Origin: Carposina sasakii
Lineage: Eukaryota > Arthropoda > Insecta > Lepidoptera > Carposinidae
NCBI GenBank assembly: GCA_014607495.2
Contig: CP053148.1
Coordinates: forward strand, 5,394,001 to 5,458,000
DNA length: 64,000 bases
Direction: 5' to 3'
A program made the translations under genes and the position numbers. Of the stretch, positions 46,389 through 57,493 are shown one piece after another. The notes below the pieces were generated by a model, which saw only the letters and a list, made by a program, of their open reading frames with translations, did no database searches and was not told where the DNA came from. The stretch's first letter is position 1; every line of letters begins with the position of its first letter.

Positions 46389-46878
46389 TAGAGGTGGTTA
46401 ATACAGCATCTAGCGTCTTATATAGCACGCTATTTTTCAATATTTAAATCGAGTGCTATGTAGGTACGCGCTGTAGTGCTATAAATATAACAAACCATGC
46501 GCGGCAACTAGCAAGGGAAAGATAAATAACGTAGCACTTACTTGTCGCGCTATGATGTTGCAGCGAGAGTGGAGCATGCGTGTGGGCGGAGCTATGGCGT
46601 TATGTTGCTATTTAATCTCGCGCTGCGGCCGCCGGTCGGGCAATTAGTCTAGCGTATGCTATGCTATCGGATGCTACGTACGGAAATTCGTTCTCACATC
46701 GTATTATTTATTGCGCGCGATATTTAGCGTGCTGCTAGATTTAACGAGACTGCCACCGCACCGGCCGCCTACACGCATCCTAAATTGCACGTAATAACCA
46801 TAAAATATAGCACGCTAGAAAATTATATTGTATAGTCCCAAGCGTGTTATGTTTTTATAGCACTCTTGAACACCTCTA
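46389..46878. mobile_element. Non-autonomous hAT-like element with perfect 8-bp target duplication
   Basis: 490 bp with ends TAGAGGTG and CACCTCTA, flanked on both sides by AAACTGGG (46381-46388 and 46879-46886). TAG-type ends and an exact 8-bp duplication are diagnostic of hAT transposition and suggest a fairly young insertion. Inside the ends, TATAGCACGCTA and related words recur in both orientations (46434, 46807, 46855), probable subterminal transposase sites. The GC-rich centre (46615-46640) has no long frame. Confidence 0.8.
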
Positions 46879-46886
46879 AAACTGGG

Positions 46887-47570
46887 TATGTGTAGATTAG
46901 TGTATATAAAATAGGGTAAATCTTTAGGTACATCCCATACTCATCATTCTTCCTTCCCTTATCCCATAATTTACGGTGTCGGCGGAATATGGTTTCATTC
47001 GAAACTCATTTCATCAATTCAAAGATTGTTTTACGGTCAGCTACCTGCCTGACGCCAAACCTCCTCGAGTATGACTGATAATTTAAGTATATTAAAATCC
47101 TTACTTGAAATAATTTCAGTCAAGTGGAACAGGCCAGTGAGAGAAATCGAACCTAATGTCTTCCGACAGAAAGGCGCTATCGAAAAATGGCATAAGCTTT
47201 AATAAAACACATTCAAAAGGTGATTCAGTCCCAGTGTTCAGTCCAGTAATTAGTCGAGTCGTGTTGCCAGTTCGAACATTTATTAAATTTATCAGCGCAG
47301 TAATAAACTGCGTAATTAATCATTTTGGATCGAAATTGCGACCTTTTTCGACAATATCCACATCCGGAACATAAGGGGTGTGTAATGAAAGTATGTGTAA
47401 TGAAGAGGATAGACAATAAATAAAACAGGTTTTTTATATTGGAATAAAATATATAGGATTGCAGCTGTATAGGTATAGGATTACGAGTTAAGAGTTAAAT
47501 AATTCAATAATTTTACATCTAAGGGTCAATTTTTCCAATGATCAGATAATCTAATTATCTGAAGATTAAG
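46887..47570. other. No recognisable features
   Basis: Overlapping antisense frames at 47156 (+) and 47225 (-) argue for chance. The end of a TTAGGGCCAAT-type MITE may lie near 47522. Confidence 0.4.
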
Positions 47571-47945
47571 GCTGCTTGTAGACGTAAACGGTTAACGGAT
47601 CATGTTTTGTGACAGACTAGCTGTTGCCCGCGACTCAGTCCGCGTGGACTACAAAAAAAAACAAAATGTCGAAATTATCCAGGATAAAAATATTTTCCCG
47701 GGATAAAAAGTAGCCTATATGTTAATCCAGGGTGTCAGCTAACTCCATACCAAATTTTATTAAAATCGCTCCAGCCGTTAAGACGTGAAGAAATAATAAA
47801 CATACACACTCGCACACTCACAAACTTTCGCCTTTACAACATTAGTGTGAATCACGGTGGCACACTGGGAGGGTTTGTACACGCAGCGGACAACGGATCG
47901 TCGATCTTGGGCAGTCCGTTATCCGTTAACGTCTACAAGTGCTCT
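47571..47945. mobile_element. MITE with GCTTGTAGACGTAAACGG ends, interrupted by a Helitron-like piece
   Basis: Left GCTGCTTGTAGACGTAAACG and right CGTTAACGTCTACAAGTGCTC pair over about 29 bp with five mismatches. The Helitron-like sequence at 47617-47848 sits inside it. Confidence 0.6.
47617..47848 (-). mobile_element. Helitron-like element nested in a MITE
   Basis: On the minus strand it ends CGCGGACTGAGTCGCGGGCA ACAGCTAG before T. It carries TATCCAGGATAAAAATATTT TCCCGGGA on plus and CAAACTTTCGCCTTTACAAC near its other end. Same family as 5465 and 31950. Confidence 0.55.
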
Positions 47946-48663
47946 CAGATGCTATATCTTGATCTATAGGTATTTTAAATGAATGACAAATCAACATAGT
48001 CTTTATCCTCTCTATTTCAAATATAATATTGCTGTTAAGAGTCATATTTAACGTGGGTATAACGTTACGCGCGGTTTATTTGTAGCACGGTTATACTTTA
48101 ACCAATTTTTTATTATATATGTGGTAACATTAAGACAGGTACACACTAGCGCATTTGCTTCGCGTAACCTCGCATTTTCTTGGAGGGAATATTGAAGTCG
48201 ACGCTCGTCGCTTCAGCACAATCAGATTTAGCAAACAACGAGCGAATATATGAACATTTCATGAAACACCGACATGAGCGAGGATAAATCTTGCACATGG
48301 AATACTCGTATGTTACAAAATAAAATGTATTTTGTGTAACCGTTGCATTTTCTCTAGGATATTGTGGAAATATGTATAGGTTTATGAAAACCTTTTTGAT
48401 TTGACGTTGAATATTACACAATAAGATCTTGTCTTTTGTGTGATTTGTCGACTGAGTACTGAATAAATGTCAAGTCTGTTTTCTTCTTAAAAAGTAATTC
48501 CTGTAATCAAAGTTACTTGAAAAAAATATATTTTATGTAACTTACAAATAAATAGTAAACCGTAGCATTTCGTAGAAGCGCTACGAATTTGGGCTCGTAG
48601 TATATTGTCGTAGTAGATATTATTTGTGACCAATAGCTAGTTTTTACTACCTACCGGACATCT
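47946..48663. other. No recognisable features
   Basis: A 91-codon minus frame at 48146-48421 has no motif or splice context that I can support. Confidence 0.4.
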
Positions 48664-48879
48664 GGGGGCCAATTCTGGAAAAGTCTCGAGTTGGAACGAA
48701 GCCGAAACGGAACCGTTGTTTACGATCAGAACAAAGCAATAATTACTTTACGGCGACGGGTAACGTAATTAGACACATTTCAGCACGAGACAGATATTTA
48801 CTTTTACTCAAGTAAGTATATATTGTTTCGCACCATTCGGTTCGTTAGTAGTTGCGTTTCGGCTCAAAAATTGGCCCCC
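48664..48879. mobile_element. MITE with GGGGGCCAATTCT ends, copy 2
   Basis: Ends GGGGGCCAATTCTGGAAAAG and CAAAAATTGGCCCCC. Shorter than the other copies through loss around the ACTCAAG region; otherwise collinear. Confidence 0.7.
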
Positions 48880-49583
48880 ATGTATATATTATTATATATA
48901 GGCAAAATTGATGAAGTAATAACCTGTATAGACATACATATAAAAGTATCTTTGAAAACGCCGTCTTATGATAAACCCCCTTACTTATAAACTATAACCC
49001 TTACTTTCAAAGCACTATGTCTCAAATGGTCCAATCTAAAACTGACCATTGAACACTGAATTAGTAATAATATTATCTCAAATAGGAGAAGCTTTACAAA
49101 GCAGATAAATTACAGACAAAGCTTTGCATTATAACAGTATCAATGTCGAGGTGCACTTTAATGAACCTACCCACGTTATAGCGATGTGTCAGAACCCGCT
49201 ATATTCCTAGTTGAATAGATTAGAATAGATTAATATTTGCGATGAGGACATGCAGGCGATATTTAGTTAGTGTTGAATAGGACACGATACAAAAAAAGAG
49301 TTATGTTAGCTTTTCTGAGCCGGTACAATGTCCCATTTCAAATGACACGTTTGGTGATGGTCCCTCTTGCTCTCTGTTCCTACGTATCAAATTTAATTGC
49401 TGTAACGACTTTTCAAACTGGTCCTTTTCATGAGTTTTCACTTATACAAAGCTATATAGTTACTATTTGCGACAATAATTTGTTAGCTATCCCACAGTGT
49501 TACTCCTCGTTACGATCCTCCTTGGTGCTCAAAGTTAATTTATTTTATAGTGATAATTAAAATCGATCAGCCGGATTCACATA
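48880..49583. other. No recognisable features
   Basis: A 96-codon plus frame (49270-49560) has no motifs; intron-like. Confidence 0.4.
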
Positions 49584-49716
49584 ACGCACCTTCAGTAGAA
49601 CAACGGCACAAACGTCTAAAATTGCTAAGCAATTATGACCTTGTTCTACCGTAGGACAAGGATACAATTATCGAAAATTTCAAAACGCACTTGTGCCCTT
49701 GTTCAACGAAAGGCGT
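49584..49716. mobile_element. Short MITE, AGAACAACGGCACAA arms
   Basis: Left ACGCACCTTCAGTAGAACAA CGGCACAA pairs with right TTGTGCCCTTGTTCAACGAA AGGCGT, about 28 bp with several mismatches and one gap. 133 bp, no frame. Confidence 0.5.
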
Positions 49717-50102
49717 GAAAGTTGATAGCCTGTGCCGGGTCTAATATAAACCCAGTATTGCATGGAAATAGCGGCCTGTGATTAATATCAAGCGGTAAAC
49801 TGATTGATCTCGCATGTAGCCACTAAACGCCAGACATGTCGTTCCATGACACCCCACAGATTGGGCTTCACATCACATCGCTCGTTGTAAAACCATACAA
49901 GTACGTCGCCACAATAATCCGTCAATGTAATCGAAATGTTTGTTAAGAGCATTTTGTAGTAGATTTTCTAGCTGGAGCCTTATAAAACCTGAAGTGAATT
50001 TATGAAATTCGATCTCTGTTTATAAAACGGCACATTACTTTAAAATTTAAAATGAAAACATTAAAGGTTCAATTAACGATCTTTGAATTTTATCTCATTC
50101 TC
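49717..50102. other. No recognisable features
   Basis: Spacer before a MITE; nothing recognised. Confidence 0.4.
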
Positions 50103-50493
50103 TACAGGATGTTTTTTTGTGGCCACCTTTAACGAAGGGTACGTACTCTATACTTACATGAAATAAAGTAAGTTTATGCCAAAAAAAATGCTGGAAAAAA
50201 AAAATTTTTTTTTGAATTTTTTTTTATTCCTTGATCGTGCGAAATTTATAGTGTCTAGTGTTTATGTTAGTTTTTTTATAGACAGATATTAATTATTTTT
50301 CATGAAAAAATCCTGCTACGCGCGTCTATGTGCATTTATGCAGAAAAACGCAGTCTATTTACTCAACTTTGGACCCTAATATTTTGGAAACCAGACACTT
50401 CCCAGGTATGCTTTCCATGGAGAAAAATGATCGTGATGATGAGGAGATTCCGTAGTTTTCGGGAACGTTGACGACCAAAAATCACCCTGTATA
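50103..50493 (+). mobile_element. MITE, GTTGCCACCC family, copy 4
   Basis: Starts TACAGGATGTTTTTTTGTGG and ends ATCACCCTGTATA; full length and collinear with 20233 and 28882. Located about 370 bp from the candidate exon at 50865. Confidence 0.75.
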
Positions 50494-50631
50494 TAGAACA
50501 GCAATGAGCCTGAATACCAATATTTTTGTTATCTGTCTATGTTATATGTCTAAAATATAGGTAACTTTAGAAAAAAGAATGTATTTAATTTTTTCTTTCC
50601 TTCAAGTACTAAATGACTGAGATATTAAATT

Positions 50632-50848
50632 TTAGGCTGGTCCATCGCAAAATATGCACATTTGAAAAAAAAAATACAAAAATTTGTGAGCTAAGCTAAA
50701 TTTAGGTTAGCTTAGCTCATATTAGTTTAGCCATACATGTGTGTCCATCGCAAACTATATGCACAAAGGAATAAAACACATGTGAAATTGGCTCAACTAC
50801 GAGTATGTGAACTAAACTGCACTAAGTCAGTTTAGTTGGCGGTGGACG
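50632..50848. repeat. Possible MITE with TCCATCGCAAA words and a 12-bp hairpin
   Basis: GGTCCATCGCAAAATATGCA (50639) and GTCCATCGCAAACTATATGC (50745) are direct repeats. Between them is a hairpin GAGCTAAGCTAA / TTAGCTTAGCTC (50687-50717). The right edge GGCGGTGGACGAT is a partial inverted match. It stops close to the 5' splice site of the exon at 50865. Confidence 0.35.
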
Positions 50849-50864
50849 ATTTTATCAGACTTAC

Positions 50865-50948
50865 CCTGTCGTTGGCGTCGAACTCAGCAGTGCCTCGACC
50901 GTCTAAATATTCCTGGTATTGAGATACAACGCAGAGTAGCGCGTAAAC
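50865..50948 (-). CDS. Candidate exon of a membrane-type protein
   Basis: 84 nt on the minus strand, with a good 3' splice site (ATTATCTTTTCTACAG) before it and a consensus 5' splice site (GACAGG|GTAAGT) after it. Only one frame is open, phase 0 at both ends: VYALLCVVSQYQEYLDGRGT then AEFDANDR. The hydrophobic start followed by YQEYLDGRG looks like the cytosolic end of a last membrane span in a small multi-span protein, but I cannot name the family. It could be upstream of the exons at 33.9-26.9 kb; those run in phase 1, so at least one more exon of length 3n+1 would be needed between, or it could use the phase-0 reading of 33726-33878 as last exon. Confidence 0.55.
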
Positions 50949-51196
50949 CTGTAGAAAAGATAATAAATTATATGGTTAATGCCTTTTTTTAATCTGTGGG
51001 GGAAGCTCGAACCTCTCGATAGTCCAATGCTCGATAGATTTTGCTTGCGAGTCGATAGTATTAAGGCGCGTAAAAAGGTTCATGCTTACCCTACTGAAGG
51101 TAAAAGCAAGCATTCTATAAAAAAAGACGACATACTTCATCTAGATGAATAAAGATTACTATAAATTTTTCATCAATAATGTCAAGAATTATTTAC

Positions 51197-51443
51197 CCAC
51201 ACATACGGTCACTTACATTCTTGATAAGTCAATTAATTATATTCAATAATTGAATTAATTATTGCTCTTGAACGCAGAGGAAAATCGTATCAAACGTCAC
51301 AAATCTAACGTTTTTGACAAAAGGATCATTTGATACCTGATACCGGATGATAGGATTTTCCTGTGCGTTCAAGAACAATAATTAATTCAATTATTGAATA
51401 TAATTAATTTACTTATCAAGAATGTAAGTGACCGTATGTGTGG
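51197..51443. mobile_element. Fold-back MITE with about 90-bp arms
   Basis: Left CCACACATACGGTCACTTAC ATTCTTGATAAGT and onward to GAACGCAGAGGAAAATC is mirrored with few differences by GATTTTCCTGTGCGTTCAAG through AAGTGACCGTATGTGTGG. The unpaired centre is about 70 nt. 247 bp, non-coding; would form a long hairpin in RNA. Confidence 0.75.
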
Positions 51444-51904
51444 CTGAATGACTCGTATTGCTAAGACCATGCCAGTTATTTACTGCCCTTAGATATTGTC
51501 GCATTTAAACGAATAGTTTATAGTAAGCTTTACTATTGATCAACCAACAGGACATTAATAATTTTAATTACACGACTCGGAAACGTTATCCATTGGATTC
51601 GTCAAATAAATGGTATGAGATATCCATGGTATGATTCAGGCCGGAAAATGGTGATGAGTAATTTATTATGATTACGTTTATGTCGATTTTCATAATGAGG
51701 TGAAAAATGTTTTTGACACATTAATTTCTGTTTATTCAGTGGGAAATTGAAGCGGTTATAGGTAGGTAATTTTTTGCTTATAAATTTAGAACAGCGATCG
51801 ATCGTTCTCGATTGAATTTTGGTAAAATCAATTGTATAAAATAAACATCTTTCACTTCATCTACTTTCATTATATTCTTCATGCACACTCGTCGGTTTAG
51901 GGTA
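51444..51904. other. No recognisable features
   Basis: AT-rich; an 89-codon minus frame from 51778 runs into the SINE fragment and is not protein-like. Confidence 0.4.
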
Positions 51905-52000
51905 CAGAAAGCAAGAGGTGTGTCAGACAGGACCGTAGCAAGTAGAGATCTGTGATCTCTGCCTACCCCTCCGGGAAAGAGGCGTGATTTTATGTATGAT
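51905..52000 (+). mobile_element. SINE-like tail fragment ending GCGTGATTTTATGTA
   Basis: GCCTACCCCTCCGGGAAAGA GGCGTGATTTTATGTATGAT matches the tail at 18085-18125. The 5' part is not recognisable. Confidence 0.5.
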
Positions 52001-52062
52001 ATAAATCTAAAGGGGTTACTATGAATTCTTAAAGCTAGATTATTCATAAATCAGAATGATCA

Positions 52063-52333
52063 GGGGCCAATTCTTGAAAAGTCTCGAGCTGGAACGAAGC
52101 CGAAACGGAACCGTTGTAGACGCTCAGAACAAAGCAAAAAATTACTTTACGGTGATTTAATTAGACACATTTCAGCACGAGACAGATATTTGTTTTTATT
52201 CTGATATTACGCAACCGATGCATTCTAAAATATACCTTATTACTCAAGCGGTATATATTGCTTTGCACTGCGTTTCGTTAACGGTTCGTTAGTGGTTGTG
52301 TTTCGGCTCAATTTTTTTTGCAGAATTACCCCC
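52063..52333. mobile_element. MITE with GGGGGCCAATTCT ends, copy 3
   Basis: Starts GGGGCCAATTCTTGAAAAGT and ends GCAGAATTACCCCC. Shares AAGTCTCGAG, GCCGAAACGGAACCGTTGTA and ACTCAAGCGGTATATATTG with the other two copies. Confidence 0.7.
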
Positions 52334-53640
52334 AGAATGACACATATGTGTAGTTCGTTTAGGTTTGTTGTCAAAAATAATTAATAGTACATTGTTTTCT
52401 CGTAAATATTTTTCTTCGAGGGATATTATTTGTTTTCTATTATATTGATTTGATTTTTTTATGAAACAAATAAATATTTTACAGGATGTATAACATTCCA
52501 CTTCACATCCATCATATTGAGGGCAAGAAATATGATATTGGGCATATGCAAAATACATGAATTTATTTATTGTTTCTATATATTTTTATGATAAAAGACT
52601 AAGCGGCTTACGTTTAAAAATAAAGAGCCTCTGAGTATGAAACGAGACTGAATATAAAATATGTTCTCCTCCTTCAGTATATCTGCACTCGGTCTTAATG
52701 AGCAAAAAAAATCATGATTCAGCCATTCTACGAAATGACTAAACAAAAAAACTAATTATGGTTACTTAATACATTTTTGAAATAATTAAAGTCGATATTG
52801 AGCTAAACAGATGTCCCCGCGGTGCCCACACTGTAAATGAAGCCCGTAAAAAATTTACAGCGTCCTGAAATTGGCGCTTCATTCATTAAAAGATTACGAC
52901 TTTCACCCATTTAAAACTGGTCGGTAAAAAGGTCATTCAAAAACGTGTATGTTTTATGTGACATCTGTAAATAACATGCATTTTTATAGGATTAGGTATA
53001 TGCCGAAACGATTCTAATGGATTGATCGGATTTAATAATATGAAGACATTATAATTAATAGGAAAAACATCTTTTAAATGTAAGTAAACTAAACACAGAT
53101 TTCTAACTCAAGTTAACTTCAACACAGATACGCTTGTGCAGGGTCCAAGCAGCATATTAATATTACTTAGCTGTCACTTACTCCCTGAATAAGTTAATAT
53201 TTGGGATGTCACAGTTTTTTTACTAACTGACAGTCTAAGGATGCTTAACATGTCATAGTAACTTTACTCAATTGGTAGTATTTTTGTGAAAAAAGTGAGA
53301 TAAGATAACAGGAAAAGGGTACGTATAGCAATTTATACTGATGAAAGTAGATAGAATCTTCTAACAATCCTTCCTACTTTCCCACTACCTAATATTATAA
53401 AATAATGTGAAAATAGATGTTTGAATGTATTTACTAGTATTTCATTTAGTTATATAATAACGTCATATTATATCTAAATATCTACAGATGGAAAATAGAA
53501 AAATAATTTCAATTTGGATTTTGTTTCAAGTAACTGGTACATACAACCAATTTTGAACTGTAGCCCATTGAGTAATACCCCAATAATATTTATTTATAGG
53601 TTTAGGTGCATACATAGATAGATTCACAGAAATATATAGT
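52334..53640. other. No recognisable features
   Basis: AT-rich; one 89-codon minus frame (52289-52558) overlaps the MITE edge and is not protein-like. Confidence 0.4.
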
Positions 53641-54300
53641 TGTCGCATCCGGTCAAATTCAAGTCGTACGTACTGACCAACGGACGGAACGACAAGCGAG
53701 TCACGTGACAGGCGTACCGAGCGCCATCTATAGTCTATGGCTCGCTTCGACAGAATCTAGGTGCTAGATTCGAATAACAACGGACTTCACTTTCTGTTGG
53801 AGCTGGAGCGTAGTTCGAATAACATTTTGGGACTGTCCTATCGTTCTGTACTGCAGTACCTATAGCTAAGTGTATCAGTGATTTAAATGTGTTGTGATTG
53901 TAATTAAAATAATCTGTAAACTTGTTATTAAAAAGTGTAATCAAGATTGACTTTGTATGTTTCCTCTTTGCTTGATTACCCGCTAACGCCCACGAAGTCG
54001 AGTCTCACTACACTCCGAGGTCTTCTACCCTCCAGTTCCTACATAGTTATGTTAATAAATCTACATGGATCCGCTATTATCGTCACCTCACGTGTGATGT
54101 CAGCATTATTTGTCGGAGTTATTATATATACGATATCACAATGTATTTCAGAGAGGTTCTACAAAAGCAAAGTAACGATTAAGACACCCCTGGCCTGCCA
54201 CTTCGCCCCCGGCCCACCCCAATTTATCGCCCTACACCCTCACGCAAGCAATTTTAAAGATTGGATTCATAAACAGTTTTCTCCTTAAATTTGTCTTTGA
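53641..54300 (+). other. Unplaced retroelement-like stretch (possible LTR remnant)
   Basis: GC-richer start (TGTCGCATCCGGTCAAATTC, GAGCGCCATCTATAG), a TCAGT initiator-like word at 53875, then an AT-rich part and a 113-codon frame from 53947 (ending KDWIHKQFSP). No primer-binding site, second LTR or gag/pol motif could be found, so this is a weak suggestion only. Confidence 0.2.
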
Positions 54301-54561
54301 AAAAGCTGAGTAAATATTGGAAACGCCAAGCTATGCGTGAGTTATGGCCGGATGAGGTCGATTGCGTTAGGGCGGATGTTGTCGAATTGAGACACGAATT
54401 TATGTGTTAACAGATGATTTACCTTTTACTACCTTTTCAGTTTACCTATCGAGAATATAGATCCGACTTTATGCTTGATTTATCTTCCTTAAAGATTCCC
54501 AACCAATGAGAGCATGCGCTTGATTAACATAGGAAAGAAGTATATTCCTTCTTTTCCTACC
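54301..54561. other. Spacer
   Basis: Nothing recognised. Confidence 0.4.
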
Positions 54562-55009
54562 TATACAGAGTGTGTGTAACAGCCAGGCAAATACTGAAAA
54601 ACTCAACAAGTACCACTGTTTTGAGTTATACGTCCTTGTTATATGTTACTCACAGGAAATGCGTATTTAATTTGATAATCCGCAATGTTTGCTTTCCGCG
54701 CCAATGTATCAGGTGATCCTGTCTGTGACTATCAAATGGGCTTATTGGTTGTGATTGTTGTGATTCTCCTTTGGAGTGATTAGTTAAATGAACTTTTAAG
54801 AGCGCAACCTTTTATTTTGAAAATCATCCATAGGTAACAATGTTTCGTAAACGAACCACACTATTAAAAAAAGCCCGAAAATTTTTGGCTTATCCTGCGA
54901 AAATTTTCAGTGTTCACTTCCGACCATCAGAATCATGGTCTGAAGTCGCCATATTAATATTTGCCTGGCTGTCACTTTCTCTTTTTTTCTTTCACAAACA
55001 CCCTGTATA
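54562..55009. mobile_element. MITE, GCCAGGCAAATACT family, copy 2
   Basis: Starts TATACAGAGTGTGTGTAACA GCCAGGCAAATA and ends TATTTGCCTGGCTGTCACTT then CACCCTGTATA, so the arms pair over about 30 bp with an extra T/C-rich piece on the right. Collinear with the copy at 42673. Confidence 0.7.
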
Positions 55010-55842
55010 TGTATAACCTGCTTGAGTTTACGAATTCGCAAGGAGGTCAATGAGGTTAACTTTTCAACTTGGCTTTAGACGCGTTAGCTTCTAAACTCCA
55101 AACTCCCTATTTTAAATGTTTTTTATGTGTGAAAAACCAATGAAGTCCTCCATTGTCCGCGTTCGTACTCGTAAAAGGCAGTCGGAACTTGTTTGTTTAG
55201 GCAAATGTGTCCCATTGCGGCTGTGTTTAGGTTTACTTTCCAAACGGATAACGCTTTATTTACTTTTTCCGGTAATTGAAACAACTGTAGGAATTGCTAT
55301 TGTGTTTAGCGGATTTTGCGTTATTTTTCCTTTCGAATTAAACACACTGAACGCTAATCAGCTTTTAGGTGTAAGTTTTTCAGATATTTTGAAATTTGAT
55401 TCGCTATTGTTTTTATCTGGCTGAATGCAATTCTTTAAAGGTTCTCAATATTGTTGGAATGTGATAAAATCTAGGATAAAATTATTTAAAGTCCCTCTTC
55501 TCTCGTAGGCTCTTCAAGTGGATCAATCAAATGGGTCTACGACAAATAAATTGCTCTCGTAGTCCCACCAGTGGAAAAAAATGGTGCGTCACGATAAAAA
55601 GGTTTTTAAATTTATACTTTAAAAATTTTAAAGTAAATTAACAAAGCAAATCCAATTTCAAATATTATATAGCAGTTGTAGTAAAACGACTAAAGTCATA
55701 GGCTCATCAGTAATTTCCTCACATTTCACTGACAAACTGGGAGACCTCGTTTCGGCACGTGACATAACAAACACAATTGTCCCTAATTCCACTCAAACCA
55801 CAGCTCATAGCTTGCCGGAAACCGACAAAAAGGAGAATGATC
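55010..55842. other. No recognisable features
   Basis: A 102-codon plus frame at 55116-55424 has hydrophobic stretches but no start context, splice site or motif I can support. Confidence 0.35.
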
Positions 55843-55990
55843 TATACTGTATGTAACAAAAGGGGATAAGAGAAATGTTACGAAAATGGTTCACCATAGA
55901 GAACCTATGTGCCTTCACCAACTCGAGACTGGAAATCACATATTAATATTTCAAGATTGTATTAACATTTCTGGGTTGTTTAAGAATTTC
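55843..55990 (+). mobile_element. Degraded half of a GTAACAAAAAGGG-family MITE
   Basis: TATACTGTATGTAACAAAAG, AGAGAACCTATG and GAAATCACATATTAATATTT follow the left half of 57494 with many changes; the right arm is missing. Confidence 0.5.
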
Positions 55991-56311
55991 TATATAATAC
56001 GTGGGAAATTAACCACCTGGCGGTAGACGGTCATCGCAGAGGCGAAGAACCGAGAAAAATCCTTGTGCAAAATGAAGCGTGAAACTTAAAACCGGACGGG
56101 ATAGCGGTCACTGTGGAAGCCTTTGCTCTATCTAGGAGACACTCCGCGAAATGGAGGCAATATTATTAAGATCAAAACGTAGTGATAAATTTCATTTTAT
56201 CCTTTGTTTGTAATACCTGCAACAGCGTGTACGTACATACTGGATAACTATAACCTCCATACTACCATTATGTCCGCAACGGTGACTCTATTTTCTACGA
56301 ACAAACGTTGT

Positions 56312-56398
56312 TTAACCAGCTCCTGCTTGTCCTCCCTCCGTTCGAACAATATCAATTTCCTTCTTGTACGCCTCAGTCAAAATGTCAATCTTTCTGTA
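56312..56398 (-). pseudogene. Possible MADF-domain remnant
   Basis: The minus strand reads YRKIDILTEAYKKEIDIVRT then EGGQAGAG and a stop. The pattern (K-I-x-x-L-x-x-x-Y-x-K-E followed by GAG) resembles the C-terminal part of MADF/Myb-SANT-like domains found in insect transcription factors and transposon accessory proteins. The usual DEVY/LWYF continuation is absent, so at best it is a relic. Twenty-eight codons only. Confidence 0.25.
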
Positions 56399-56692
56399 GA
56401 CCCACACACACTTGTGTGCACAACGCAATCGTGTATGTAATAGCTTTGTTTCCTGTTGATATCATGCCATATGTATATTGTAAATTGGCCTTTTCCTCGA
56501 CTATGTCCTATGAATTTGCTTATTCCAATTCAATATTATGCAAAACGTTTATTTTTGATCTTACTATCCATTGAAGTTGTGAGTAATAGACAGCATCATC
56601 TAATGTTAATCGTTGTGTAAGTTTAGGCAAAGACTAAAAAGGGGAATTTTTTCTATGGATTTGCCCTCCAAGTACCTTTATTTTATAGTAGA

Positions 56693-56885
56693 CTAGCGAC
56701 CGCCCGCGACATTGTCCTCGTGTACTCCGTGGTAGTCTGATGTAGACGATGCAAAGAATGAACGGAAATGAAATGAACGGATTCGCTTGTTTCAGAATCC
56801 GGTCAATAGTTTTCGCGTAAAAGATCAACAATAAATAAAAATAAACACCCAAATAATCGTTCACACAAACTTTCGTGTAATACGA
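56693..56885 (-). mobile_element. Helitron-like fragment
   Basis: On the minus strand it ends ATGTCGCGGGCGGTCGCTAG before T. The left part on minus carries CACGAAAGTTTGTGTGAACG. Same family as 31950, diverged. Confidence 0.45.
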
Positions 56886-57299
56886 ATTATTATGACGTAC
56901 TGTATAAAAGAAGTACCTGATATAATTTGTAGTTTTCTTTTTCCACTAGCTTCTGAAACCCGCATCTACCAATAAATATACATTACTAGAATTTCTTCTG
57001 CCGTGAACTATGAAAAATCCAAGCTAACCAGCGAAGGGCTAATTAAATAAGAATACGATCGATAGCTAAGTGTGGGGACGTTTTATCGAGAGAGTTTCCC
57101 TTCATTCGGGTAACCTCTTTTTTACTATAGTCGGTTACCGTCTAAAGTGAAGGCCAAACATGGCCGGAACATTCTAAAAAAGGTGCTTAAAGCCCCTATT
57201 CAAGCCTTTGTCATAGTTTGATAAATCTTTTACACGTCCCAAATCTTGGTGCGATTACGGACGTGACATCGGTGTTAAGGTGACCACAAGAGGCTTAGA

Positions 57300-57400
57300 C
57301 AAACCCACATATAAACATTGGACTGTTTTTCCGAAATACGGTAGTCAGTATTGCAGGATCATAAAAGAGATCCTATAGCCACGTTTAACCCAGCTGGGAC
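57300..57400 (+). repeat. Dispersed repeat fragment (GGATCATAAAAGAGATCC)
   Basis: CTGTTTTTCCGAAATACGGT AGTCAGTATTGCAGGATCAT AAAAGAGATCC aligns with 42446-42545. Confidence 0.45.
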
Positions 57401-57493
57401 AGATGTAAATAAATCAGTGACTAGTTGCCAGTTTATTATATGGGTTGTAAATAAATAGATTAAATTTACAACACATACACAAACTTTCACATT

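Larger units (their letters stand above)
55991..57299. other. Mostly unassigned; holds two small remnants listed separately
   Basis: Apart from the MADF-like remnant at 56312 and the Helitron-like piece at 56693, nothing recognised. Two 78-88-codon plus frames at 56204-56574 are shadows or chance. Confidence 0.35.

Noticed and set aside
53947..54288. 113-codon plus-strand frame as a retroviral gag-like gene
   Set aside because: No gag, protease or RT motif and no identifiable LTR pair or primer-binding site.
55116..55424. 102-codon plus-strand frame with hydrophobic stretches
   Set aside because: No motif, splice context or codon bias; AT-rich DNA gives hydrophobic frames by chance.
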